From the NCBI GenBank assembly GCA_027186245.1, contig CP114483.1, positions 17,566,220 to 17,630,219 of the forward strand: a stretch of DNA of 64,000 nucleotides, in the 5' to 3' direction. Positions within the stretch are counted from its first letter, which is position 1, and the number at the start of each line of letters is the position of its first letter. The position numbers and the translations under genes are program-made. Positions 36,223-48,800 of this stretch are shown piece after piece. The DNA is from Coriaria nepalensis (Eukaryota; Streptophyta; Magnoliopsida; Cucurbitales; Coriariaceae). The notes beneath the pieces were generated by a model that made no database searches, was not told the DNA's origin, and saw nothing but the letters and a program-made list of their open reading frames with translations.

Positions 36223-39200
36223 TAGAATTCGTTTGACCCAATTTAGAATGATTTAACGACTAGAAGAGACTCATTGACATGACTTTAAGGCTAAACAAAT
36301 GCATTGTTGACTTCAATAGATCAACTGCAAGTTATGCACGAAAGTCATGTTTCAATGCCTAATTTCGTTCGAAGTGATTTAGAATGATTTTCTGACTAAA
36401 AGAGATGCAAAAATATGACTTTAAGGCTAAAAAAATGCATAGTTGCCTTCAATAGATCAATTGCAAGTTATGCATGAAAGTCGCGCTTTAAATGCACAAA
36501 GAGAATTGGTTCGAAGTGCCTTCAAACAATTTAATGATTGAAAAGACTGAGTGACATGCTTTTTAATGGTAAAATAATGCATTGTTGTCTTCAATAGATT
36601 AATTGCGAGTTATGTAAGAAAATAATGCTTGAAGGGCGCAAATAGAATTCGTTCGACTTAAATTAGAATGATTTAATGACTCGAAGAGACTCAGTTACAT
36701 GACTTAAAGGCTAAACAAATGCATTGTTGCCTTCAATAGATCAACTGCAAGTTATGCACGAAAATCAAATTTAAAGGCCGAATTTCGTTCGAAGTGATTT
36801 AGAAAGATTTAATGACTAAAAGAGACGCAATAATATGACTTTAAGGCTAAAAAAATGCATAGTTGCCTCCAATAGATCAATTGCAAGTTATGCATGAAAG
36901 TTGCATTTTAAATGCAAAAAGAGATATGGTCCGAAGTGCCTCCAAACAATTTATTGATTGAAAAGACTGAGTGCATGCTTTTTAATGGTAAAATAATGCA
37001 TTGTTGTCTGCAATAGATTAATTGCAAGTTATGTAATAAAATCATGTTTGAAGGGAAAAAATAGAATTCGTTCGACTTAATTTAGAATGATTTAACGACT
37101 AGAAGAGACTCATTGACATGACTTTAAGGCTAAACAAATGCATTGTAGACTTCAATAGATCAACTGCAAGTTATGCACGAAAGTCATGTTCAAATGCCTA
37201 ATTTCGTTCGAAGTGATTTAGAATGATTTTTTGACTAAAAGAGACGCAAAAATATGACTTGAAGGCTAAAAAAATGCATAGTTGCCTTCAATAGATCAAT
37301 TGCAAGTTATGCCTGAAAGTCGCGTTTTAAATGCAAAAAGAGATATGGTTCGAAGTGCCTTCAAACAATTTAATGATTGAAAAGACTGAGTGATATGCTT
37401 TTTAATGGTAAAATAATGCATTGTTGTCTTCAAAAGATTAATTGCAAGTTATGTAAGAAAATAATGTTTGAAGGACGCAAATAGAATTCCTTCGACTTAA
37501 TTTAGAATGATTTAATGACTCGAAGAGACTCAGTTACATGACTTAAAGGCTAAACAAATGCATTGTTGCCTTCAATAGAACAACTGCAAGTTATGCACGA
37601 AAGTCATATTTAAAGGCCGAATTTCGTTCGAAGTGATTTAGAAAGATTTAATAACTAAAAGAGACGCAATAATATGACTTTTAGGCTAAAACAATGCATT
37701 GTTGCCTCCAATAGATCAATTGCGAGTTATGCATAAAAGTCGCGTTTTAAATGCAAAAAGCGATATGGTCCAAAGTGCCTTCAAAAAATTTAATGGTTGA
37801 AAAGACTGAGTGATATGCTTTTTAATGGTAAAATAATGCATTGTTGTCTTCAATATATTAATTGCAAGTTATGTAATAAAATCATGTTTGAAGGGAAAAA
37901 ATAGAATTCGTTTGCCTTAATTTAGAATGATTTAACGACTAGAAGAGACTCATTGACATGACTTTAAGGCTAAACAAATGCATTGATGACTTCAATAGAT
38001 CAACTGCAAGTTATGCACGGAAGTCATGTTCAAATGCCTAATTTTGTTCGAAGTGATTCAGAATGATATTCTAACTAAAAGAGACGCAAAAATATGACTT
38101 TAAGGCTAAAAAAATGCATAGTTGCCTTCAATAGATCAACTGCAAGTTATGCACGAAAGTCATGTTCAAATGCCTAATTTCGTCCGAAGTGATTTAGAAT
38201 GATTTTATGACCAAAAGAGACGCAAAAATATGACTTTAAGGCTAAAAAAATGCATAGTTGCCTTCAATAGATCAATTGCAAGTTATGCCTGAAAGTCATG
38301 TTTTAAATGCAAAAAGAGATATGGTTCGAAGTGCCTTCAAACAATTTAATGATTGAAAAGACTGAGTGACGTGCTTTTTCATTGTAAAATAATGCATTGT
38401 TGTCTTCAATATATTAATTGCAAGTTATGTAATAAAATCATGTTTGAAGGGAAAAAATAGAATTCGTTTGCCTTAATTTAGAATGATTTAACGACTAGAA
38501 GAGACTCATTGACATGACTTTAAGGCTAAACAAATGCATTGATGACTTCAATAGATCAACTGCAAGTTATGCACGGAAGTCATGTTCAAATGCCTAATTT
38601 TGTTCGAAGTGATTCAGAATGATATTCTAACTAAAAGAGACGCAAAAATATGACTTTAAGGCTAAAAAAATGCATAGTTGCCTTCAATAGATCAACTGCA
38701 AGTTATGCACGAAAGTCATGTTCAAATGCCTAATTTCGTTCGAAGTGATTTAGAATGATTTTATGACCAAAAGAGACGCAAAAATATGACTTTAAGGCTA
38801 AAAAAATGCATAGTTGCCTTCAATAGATCAATTGCAAGTTATGCCTGAAAGTCATGTTTTAAATGCAAAAAGAGATATGGTTCGAAGTGCCTTCAAACAA
38901 TTTAATGATTGAAAAGACTGAGTGACGTGCTTTTTCATTGTAAAATAATGCATTGTTGTCTTCAATATATTAATTGCAAGTTATGTAATAAAATCATGTT
39001 TGAAGGGAAAAAATAGAATTCGTTTGCCTTAATTTAGAATGATTTAACGACTAGAAGAGACTCATTGACATGACTTTAAGGCTAAACAAATGCATTGATG
39101 ACTTCAATAGATCAACTGCAAGTTATGCACGGAAGTCATGTTCAAATGCCTAATTTTGTTCGAAGTGATTCAGAATGATATTCTAACTAAAAGAGACGCA

Positions 39201-41089
39201 AAAATATGACTTTAAGGCTAAAAAAATGCATAGTTGCCTTCAATAGATCAACTGCAAGTTATGCACGAAAGTCATGTTCAAATGCCTAATTTCGTTCGAA
39301 GTGATTTAGAATGATTTTCTGACTAAAAGAGACGCAAAAATATGACTTTAAGGCTAAAAAAATGCATAGTTGCCTTCAATAGATCAACTGCAAGTTATGC
39401 ACGAAAGTGATGTTTAAATGCCTAATTTCGTTCGAAGTGATTTACAATGATTTTCTGACTAAAAGAGATGCAAAAATATGACTTTAAGGCTAAAAAAATG
39501 CATAGTTGCCTTCAATAGATCAATTGGAAGTTGTGCCTGAAAGTCGCGTTTTCAATGCAAAAAGAGATATGGTTCGTAGTGCCTTCAAACAATTTAATGA
39601 TTGAAAAGACTGAGTGACATGCTTTTTAATGATAAAATAATGCATTGTTGTCTGCAATAGATTAATTGCAAGTTATGTAATAAAATCATGTTTGAAGGGA
39701 AAAAATAGAATTCGTTCGACTTAATTTAGAATGATTTAACGACTAGAATAGACTCATTGACATGACTTTAAGGCTAAACAAATGCATTGCTGACTTCAAT
39801 AGATCAACTGCAAGTTATGCATGAAAGTCATGTTCTAATGCCTAATTTCGTTCGAAGTGATTTAGAATGATTTTCTGACTAAAAGAGACGCAAAAATATG
39901 ACTTTAAGGCTAAAAAAATGCATAGTTGCCTTCAATAGATCAATTGCAAGTTATGCCTGAAAGTCATGTTCAAATGCCTAATTTAGTTCGAAGTGACTTA
40001 GAATGATTTTCTGACTAAAAGAGACGCAAAAATATGACTTTAAGGCTAAGAAAATGCATTGTTGCCTTCAATAGATCAATTGCAAGTTATGCCTGAAAGT
40101 CGTGTTTTAAATGCAAAAAGAGATATGGTTCGAAGTGCCTTCAAACAATTTAATGATTGAAAAGACTGAGTGACGTGCTTTTTCATTGTAAAATAATGCA
40201 TTGTTGTCTTCAATATATTAATTGCAAGTTATGTAATAAAATCATGTTTGAAGGGAAAAAATAGAATTTGTTCGACTTAATTTAGAATGATTTAACGACT
40301 AGAAGAGACTCATTGACATGACTTTAAGGCTAAACAAATGCATTGTTGACTTCAATAGATCAACTGCAAGTTATGCACGGAAGTCTTGTTCAAATACCTA
40401 ATTTTGTTCGAAGTGATTCAGAATGATTTTCTAACTAAAAGAGACGCAAAAATATGACTTTAAGGCTAAAAAAATGCATAGTTGCCTTCAATAGATCAAC
40501 TGCAAGTTATGCACGAAAGTCATGTTCAAATGCCTAATTTCGTTCGAAGTGATTTAGAATGATTTTCTGACTAAAAGAGACGCAAAAATTTGACTTTAAG
40601 GCTAAAAAAATGCATAGTTGCCTTCAATAGATCAATTGCAAGTTATGCCTGAAAGTCATGTTCAAATGCCTAATTTCGTTCGAAGTGAATTAGAATGATT
40701 TTCTGACTAAAAGAGACGCAAAAATATGACTTTAAGGCTAAAAAAATGCATAGTTGCCTTCAATAGATCAACTGCAAGTTATGCACGAAAGTCATGTTCA
40801 AATGCCTAATTTCGTTCGAAGTGATTTAGAATGATTTTATGACTAAAAGAGACGCAAAAATATGACTTTAAGGCTAAAAAAATGCATAGTTGCCTTCAAT
40901 AGATCAATTGCAAGTTATGCCTGAAAGTCGCATTTTAAATGCAAAAAGAGATATGGTTCGAAGTGCCTTCAAACAATTTAATGATTGAAAAGAATGAGTG
41001 ACATGCTTTTTAATGGTAAAATAATGCATTGTTGTCTTCAATATATTAATTGCAAGTTATGTACTAAAATCATGTTTGAAGGGAAAAAA
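36223..41089 (+). repeat. 4867-bp 35-monomer HOR, copy 2
   Basis: Unit lengths are 420, 419, 420, 420, 556, 556, 692, 556 and 828 bp, the same order as copy 1 except that the last unit has four rather than five B's. The offset to copy 1 is 5003 bp up to about 40880 and 4867 after, a loss of one 136-bp monomer. The missing monomer is the one whose copy-1 counterpart carries TTTCATTCGAAG (near 35945). A private change is ATTGCTGACTTC near 39787. Both copies are followed by GAATTCGTTTGACCCAA. Confidence 0.9.
40262..41089 (+). repeat. 828-bp 6-monomer unit, A-B'x3-B-C
   Basis: Counterpart of the 964-bp unit at 35259 with one B' fewer. It opens GAATTTGTTCG and keeps CTTGTTCAAATACC, AAAAATTTGAC, GAAGTGAATTAG and TTTTATGAC in order, then goes straight to the CGCATTTTAAATGC B. 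Length is 284 + 4 x 136. Confidence 0.88.
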
Positions 41090-42052
41090 TAGAATTCGTT
41101 TGACCCAATTTAGAATGATTTAACGACTAGAAGAGACTCATTGACATGACTTTAAGGCTAAACAAATGCATTGTTGACTTCAATAGATCAACTGCAAGTT
41201 ATGCACGGAAGTCATGTTCGAATGCCAAATTTCGTTCGAAGTGATTTAGAATGATTTTCTAACTAAAAGAGACTTAAAAATATGACTTTAAGGATAAAAA
41301 AATGCATAGTTGCCTTCAACAGATCAATTGCAAGTTATGCCTGAAAGTCATGTTCAAATGCCTAAATTCGTTCGAAGTGAATTAGAATGATTTTCTAGCT
41401 AACAGAGACGCAAAAATATGACTTTAAGGCTCAAAAATGCATAGTTGCCTTCAATAGATCAACTGCAAGTTATGCACGAAAGTCATGTTCAAATGCCTAA
41501 TTTCGTTCGAAGTGATTTAGAATGATTTTCTAACTAAAAGAGACTTAAAAATATGACTTTAAGGATAAAAAAATGCATAGTTGCCTTTAATAGATCAATT
41601 GCAAGTTATGCCTGAAAGTCATGTTCAAATGCCTAATTTCGTTCGAAGTGAATTAGAATGATTTTCTAACTAAAAGAGACGCAAAAAAATGACTTTAAGG
41701 CCAAAAAAATGCATAGTTGCCTTCAATAGATCAATTGCAAGTTATGCACGAAAGTCATGTTCAAATGCCTAATTTCGTTCGAAGTGATTTAGAATGATTT
41801 TTTGACTAAAAGAGACGCAAAAATATGACTTTAGGGCTAAAAAAATGCTTAGTTGCCTTCAATAGATCAATTGCAAGTTATGCCTGAAAGTCGCGTTTTA
41901 AATGCAAAAAGAGATATGGTTCGAAGTGCCTTCAAACAATTTAATGATTGAAAAGACTGAGTGATAAACTTTTTAATGGTAAAATAATGCATTGTTGTCT
42001 TCAATAAATTAATTTCAAGTTATGTAAGAAAATAATGTTTGAAGGGCGCAAA
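41090..42052 (+). repeat. 963-bp 7-monomer unit
   Basis: Five B-bodied monomers lie between A and C. Markers are GCCAAATTTCG, GAGACTTAAAAATATG (twice), AAGGATAAAAAAATGC, CTAGCTAACAGAGACG, GGCTCAAAAATGC (two bases short) and GGCCAAAAAAATGC. C has GATAAACTTTTTAATGG. It is repeated almost exactly at 45808-46770, and parts recur in the 1099-bp unit at 49277. Confidence 0.85.
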
Positions 42053-42892
42053 TAGAATTCCTTCGACTTAATTTAGAATGATTTAATGACTCGAAGAGAC
42101 TCATTTACATGACTTAAAGGCTAAACAAATGCATTGTTGCTTTCAATAGATCAACTGCAAGTTATGCACGAAAGTCATGTTTAATGGCCGAATTTCGTTC
42201 GAAGTGATTTAGAAAGATTTAATGACTAAAAGAGACGCAATAATATGACTTTAAGGCTAAAACAATGCATAGTTGCCTTCAATAGATCAATTGCAAGTTA
42301 TGCATGAAAGTCGCGTTTTAAATGCAAAAAGAGATATGGTCTGAAGTGCCGTCAAACAATTTAATGATTGAAAAGACTGAGTGATATGCTTTTTAATGGT
42401 AAAATAATGCATTGTTGTCTTCAATAAATTAATTGCAAGTTATGTAAGAAAATAATGTTTGAAGGGCGCAAATAGAATTCCTTCGACTTAATTTAGAATG
42501 ATTTAATGACTCGAAGAGACTCATTTACATGACTTAAAGGCTAAACAAATGCATTGTTGCTTTCAATAGATCAACTGCAAGTTATGCACGAAAGTCATGT
42601 TTAATGGCCGAATTTCGTTCGAAGTGATTTAGAAAGATTTAATGACTAAAAGAGACGCAATAATATGACTTTAAGGCTAAAACAATGCATAGTTGCCTTC
42701 AATAGATCAATTGCAAATTATGCATGAAAGTCGCGTTTTAAATGAAAAAAGAGATATGGTCTGAAGTGCCGTCAAACAATTTAATGATTGAAAAGACTGA
42801 GTGATATGCTTTTTAATGGTAAAATAATGCATTGTTGTCTTCAATATATTAATTGGAAGTTATGTAATAAAATCATGTTTGAAGGGAAAAAA
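42053..42892 (+). repeat. Two tandem 420-bp trimers within the expanded-B domain
   Basis: Trimers at 42053 and 42473 are near-identical: GAATTCCTTCG, CTCATTTACATG, GCTTTCAATAG, CATGTTTAATGG, GGCTAAAACAATGC, GGTCTGAAGTGCCGTC. They show that 3-monomer units persist inside the right half. A relative begins at 48437. Confidence 0.85.
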
Positions 42893-44980
42893 TAGAATTC
42901 GTTCGACTTAATTTAGAATGATTTAACGACTACAAGAGACTCATTGACATGACTTTAAGGCTAAACAAATGCATTGTTGACTTCAATAGATCAACTGCAA
43001 GTTATGCACGAACGTCATGTTCAAATGCCTAATTTCGTTCGAAGTGATTTAGAATGATTTTCTGACTAAAAGAGACGCAAAAATAGGACTTTAAGGCTAA
43101 AAAAATGCATAGTTGCCTTCAATAGATCAATTGCAAGTTATACCTGAAAGTCATGTTCAAATGCCTAATTTCGTTCGAAGTGATTTAGAATGATTTTCTG
43201 ACTAAAAGAGACGCAAAAATATGACTTTAAGGCTAAAAAAATGCATAGTTGCCTTCAATAGATCAATTGCAAGTTATGCCTGAAAGTCACGTTTTAAATG
43301 CAAAAAGAGATATGTTTCGAAGTGCTTTCAAACAATTTAATGATTGAAAAGACTGAGTGACATGCTTTTTAATTGTAAAATAATGCATTGTTGTCTTCAA
43401 TATATTAATTGCAAGTTATGTAATAAAATCATGTTTGAAGGGAAAAAATAGAATTCGTTCGACTTAATTTAGAATGATTTAACGACTAGAAGAGACTCAT
43501 TGACATGACTTTAAGGCTAAACAAATGCATTGTTGACTTCAATAGATCAACTGCAAGTTATGCACGAAAGTCATATTTAATGGCCGAATTTTGTTCGAAG
43601 TGATTTAGAAAGATTTAATGACTAAAAGAGACGCAATAATATGACTTTAAGGCTAAAACAATGCATATTTGCCTCCAATAGATCAATTGCGAGTTATGCA
43701 TGAAAGTCGCGTTTTAAATGCAAAAAGAGATATGGTCTGAAGTGCCGTCAAACAATTTAATGATTGAAAAGACTGAGTGATATGCTTTTTAATGGTAAAA
43801 TAATGCATTGTTGTCTTCAATATATTAATTGGAAGTTATGTAATAAAATCATGTTTGAAGGGAAAAAATAGAATTCGTTCGACTTAATTTAGAATGATTT
43901 AACGACTACAAGAGACTCATTGACATGACTTTAAGGCTAAACAAATGCATTGTTGACTTCAATAGATCAACTGCAAGTTATGCACGAACGTCATGTTCAA
44001 ATGCCTAATTTCGTTCGAACTGATTTAGAATGATTTTCTGACTAAAAGAGACGCAAAAATATGACTTTAAGGCTAAAAAAATGCATAGTTGCCTTCAATA
44101 GATCAACTGCAAGTTATGCACGAAAGTGATGTTTAAATGCCTAATTTCGTTCGAAGTGATTTACAATGATTTTCTGACTAAAAGAGATGCAAAAATATGA
44201 CTTTAAGGCTAAAAAAATGCATAGTTGCCTTCAATAGATCAATTGCAAGTTGTGCCTGAAAGTCGCGTTTTCAATGCAAAAAGAGATATGGTTCGTAGTG
44301 CCTTCAAACAATTTAATGATTGAAAAGACTGAGTGACATGCTTTTTAATGATAAAATAATGCATTGTTGTCTGCAATAGATTAATTGCAAGTTATGTAAT
44401 AAAATCATGTTTGAAGGGAAAAAATAGAATTCGTTCGACTTAATTTAGAATGATTTAACGACTAGAAGAGACTCATTGACATGACTTTAAGGCTAAACAA
44501 ATGCATTGTTGACTTCAATAGATCAACTGCAAGTTATGCACGAAAGTCATGTTCAAATGCCTAATTTCGTTCGAAGTGGTTCAGAATGATTTTCTAACTA
44601 AAAGAGACGCAAAAATATGACTTTAAGGCTAAAAAAATGCATAGTTGCCTTCAATAGATCAATTGCAAGTTATGCCTGAAAGTCATGTTCAAATGCCTAA
44701 TTTAGTTCGGAGTGATTTAGAATGATTTTCTGACTAAAAGAGATGCAAAAATATGACTTTAAGGCTAAAAAAATGCATAGTTGCCTTCAATAGATCAATT
44801 GCAAGTTATGCCTGAAAGTCGCGTTTTAAATGCAAAAAGAGATATGGTTCGAAGTGCCTTCAAACAATCTAATGATTGAAAAGACTGAGTGACATGCTTT
44901 TTAATGATAAAATAATGCATTGTTGTCTGCAATAGATTAATTGCAAGTTATGTAATAAAATCATGTTTGAAGGGAAAAAA
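42893..44980 (+). repeat. 556-420-556-556 bp units
   Basis: Starts at 42893, 43449, 43869 and 44425. The A monomers at 42893 and 43869 share ACTACAAGAGAC and GAACGTCATG, so they are copies 976 bp apart. The B's of 44425 have GTGGTTCAGAATG and TTTAGTTCGG, a pair that recurs at 52600, 56776, 59284 (with CTGAC), 61508 and 63596. Confidence 0.8.
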
Positions 44981-45807
44981 TAGAATTCGTTCGACTTAAT
45001 TTAGAATGATTTAACGACTAGAAGAGACTCATTGACATGACTTTAAGGCTAAACAAATGCATTGTTGACTTCAATAGATCAACTGCAAGTTATGCACTAA
45101 CGTCATGTTCAAATGCCTAATTTCGTTCGAAGTGATTTAGAATGATTTTTGACTAAAAGAGACGCAAAAATATGACTTTAAGGCTAAAAAAATGCATAGT
45201 TGCCTTCAATAGATCAATTGCAAGTTATGCCTTAAAGTCATGTTCAAATGCCTAATTTCGTTCGAAGTGAATTAGAATGATTTTCTGACTAAAAGAGACG
45301 CAAAAATATGACTTTAAGGCTAAAAAAATGCATAGTTGCCTTCAATAGATCAACTGCAAGTTATGCACGAAAGTCATGTTCAAATGCCTAATTTCGTTCG
45401 AAGTGATTTAGAATGATTTTATGACTAAAAGAGACGCAAAAATATGACTTTAAGGCTAAAAAAATGCATAGTTGCCTTCAATAGATCAATTGCAAGTTAT
45501 GCCTGAAAGTCATGTTCAAATGCCTAATTTCATTCGAAGTGATTTAGAATGATTTTCTGACTAAAAGAGACGCAAAAATATGACTTTAAGGCTAAAAAAA
45601 TGCATAGTTGCCTTCAATAGATCAATTGCAAGTTATGCCTGAAAGTCGCATTTTAAATGCAAAAAGAGATATGGTTCGAAGTGCCTTCAAACAATTTAAT
45701 GATTGAAAAGAATGAGTGACATGCTTTTTAATGGTAAAATAATGCATTGTTGTCTTCAATATATTAATTGCAAGTTATGTAATAAAATCATGTTTGAAGG
45801 GAAAAAA

Positions 45808-48800
45808 TAGAATTCGTTTGACCTAATTTAGAATGATTTAACGACTAGAAGAGACTCATTGACATGACTTTAAGGCTAAACAAATGCATTGTTGACTTCA
45901 ATAGATCAACTGCAAGTTATGCACGGAAGTCATGTTCGAATGCCAAATTTCGTTCGAAGTGATTTAGAATGATTTTCTAACTAAAAGAGACTTAAAAATA
46001 TGACTTTAAGGATAAAAAAATGCATAGTTGCCTTCAATAGATCAATTGCAAGTTATGCCTGAAAGTCATGTTCAAATGCCTAAATTCGTTCGAAGTGAAT
46101 TAGAATTATTTTCTAGCTAACAGAGACGCAAAAATATGACTTTAAGGCTCAAAAATGCATAGTTGCCTTCAATAGATCAACTGCAAGTTATGCACGAAAG
46201 TCATGTTCAAATGCCTAATTTCGTTCGAAGTGATTTAGAATGATTTTCTAACTAAAAGAGACTTAAAAATATGACTTTAAGGATAAAAAAATGCATAGTT
46301 GCCTTTAATAGATCAATTGCAAGTTATGCCTGAAAGTCATGTTCAAATGCCTAATTTCGTTCGAAGTGAATTAGAATGATTTTCTAACTAAAAGAGACGC
46401 AAAAATATGACTTTAAGGCCAAAAAAATGCATAGTTGCCTTCAATAGATCAATTGCAAGTTATGCACGAAAGTCATGTTCAAATGCCTAATTTCGTTCGA
46501 AGTGATTTAGAATGATTTTTTGACTAAAAGAGACGCAAAAATATGACTTTAGGGCTAAAAAAATGCTTAGTTGCCTTCAATAGATCAATTGCAAGTTATG
46601 CCTGAAAGTCGCGTTTTAAATGCAAAAAGAGATATGGTTCGAAGTGCCTTCAAACAATTTAATGATTGAAAAGACTGAGTGATAAACTTTTTAATGGTAA
46701 AATAATGCATTGTTGTCTTCAATAAATTAATTGCAAGTTATGTAAGAAAATAATGTTTGAAGGGCGCAAATAGAATTCCTTCGACTTAATTTAGAATGAT
46801 TTAATGACTCGAAGAGACTCATTTACATGACTTAAAGGCTAAACAAATGCATTGTTGACTTCAATAGATCAACTGCAAGTTATGCACGAAAGTCATGTTC
46901 AAATGCCTAATTTCGTTCGAAGTGATTTAGAATGATTTTCTGACTAAAAGAGACGCAAAAATATGACTTTAAGGCTAAAAAAATGCATAGTTGCCTTCAA
47001 TAGATCAATTGCAAGTTATGCCTGAAAGTCATGTTCAAATGCCTAATTTCGTTCGAAGTGAATTAGAATGATTTTCTGACTAAAAGAGACGCAAAAATAT
47101 GACTTTAAGGCTAAAAAAATGCATAGTTGCCTTCAATAGATCAATTGCAAGTTATGCCTGAAAGTCGCATTTTAAATGCAAAAAGAGATATGGTTCGAAG
47201 TGCCTTCAAACAATTTAATGATTGAAAAGAATGAGTGACATGCTTTTTAATGGTAAAATAATGCATTGTTGTCTTCAATATATTAATTGCAAGTTATGTA
47301 ACAAAATCATGTTTGAAGGGAAAAAATAGAATTCGTTCGACTTAATTTAGAATGATTTAACGACTAGAAGAGACTCATTGACATGACTTTAAGGCTAAAC
47401 ATATGCATTGTTGACTTCAATAGATCAACTGCAAGTTATGCACGAAAGTCATGTTGAAATGCCTAATTTCGTTCGAAGTCATTTAGAATGATTTTCTGAC
47501 TAAAAGAGACGCAAAAATATGACTTTAAGGCTAAAAAAATGCATAGTTGCCTTCAATAGATCAATTGCAAGTTATGCCTGAAAGTCATATACAAATGCCT
47601 AATTTCGTTCGAAGTGATTTAGAATGATTTTCTGACTAAAAGAGACGCAAAAATATGACTTTAAGGCTAAAAAAATGCATAGTTGCCTTCAATAGATCAA
47701 TTTCAAGTTATGCCTGAAAGTCACGTTTTAAATGCAAAAAGAGATATGGTTCGAAGTGCCTTCAAACAATTTAATGATTGAAAAGACTGAGTGACATGCT
47801 TTTTAATTGTAAAATAATGCATTGTTGTCTTCAATATATTAATTGCAAGTTATGTAATAAAATCATGTTTGAAGGGAAAAAATAGAATTCGTTCGACTTA
47901 ATTTAGAATGATTTAACGACTAGAAGAGACTCATTGACATGACTTTAAGGCTAAACAAATGCATTGTTGACTTCAATAGATCAACAGCAAGTTATGCACG
48001 AAAGTCATGTTGAAATGCCTAATTTCGTTCGAAGTGAATTAGAATGATTTTCTAACTAAAAGAGACGCAAAAATATGACTTTAAGGCTCAAAAATGCATA
48101 GTTGCCTTCAATAGATCAACTACAAGTTATGCACGAAAGTCATGTTCAAATGCCTAATTTCGTTCGAAGGGATTTAGAATGATTTTCTGATTAAAAGAGA
48201 CGCAAAAAATTGACTTTAAGGCTAAAAAAATGCATAGTTGCCTTCAATAGATCAATTGCAAGTTATGCCTGAAAGTAGCGTTTTAAATGCAGAAAGAGAT
48301 ATGGTTCGAAGTGCCTTCAAACAATTTAATGATTGAAAAGACTGAGTGATAACTTTTTAATGGTAAAATAATGCATTGTTGTCTTCAATAAATTAATTGC
48401 AAGTTATGTAAGAAAATAATGTTTGAAGGGCGCAAATAGAATTCCTTCGACTTAATTTAGAATGATTTAATGACTCGAAGAGACTCAGTTACATGACTTA
48501 AAGGCTAAACAAATGCATTGTTGCCTTCAATAGATCAACTGCAAGTTATGCACGAAAGTCATATTTAATGGCCGGATTTCGTTCGAAGTGATTTAGAAAG
48601 ATTTAATGACTAAAAGAGACGCAATAATATGACTTTAAGGCTAAAACAATGCATAGTTGCCTCCAATAGATCAATTGCAAGTTATGCATGAAAGTCGCGT
48701 TTTAAATGCAAAAAGAGATATGGTCTGAAGTGCCGTCAAACAATTTAATGATTGAAAAGACTGAGTGATATGCTTTTTAATGGTAAAATAATGCATTGTT

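Larger units (their letters stand above)
41090..45807 (+). repeat. 4718-bp HOR block, copy 1
   Basis: Units of 963, 420, 420, 556, 420, 556, 556 and 827 bp start at 41090, 42053, 42473, 42893, 43449, 43869, 44425 and 44981. The last two units resemble units seen elsewhere: the 827-bp one resembles those at 35259 and 40262 and holds TTTCATTCGAAG as in 35259. The block ends where the next 963-bp unit repeats the first one at an offset of 4718 bp. Confidence 0.8.
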
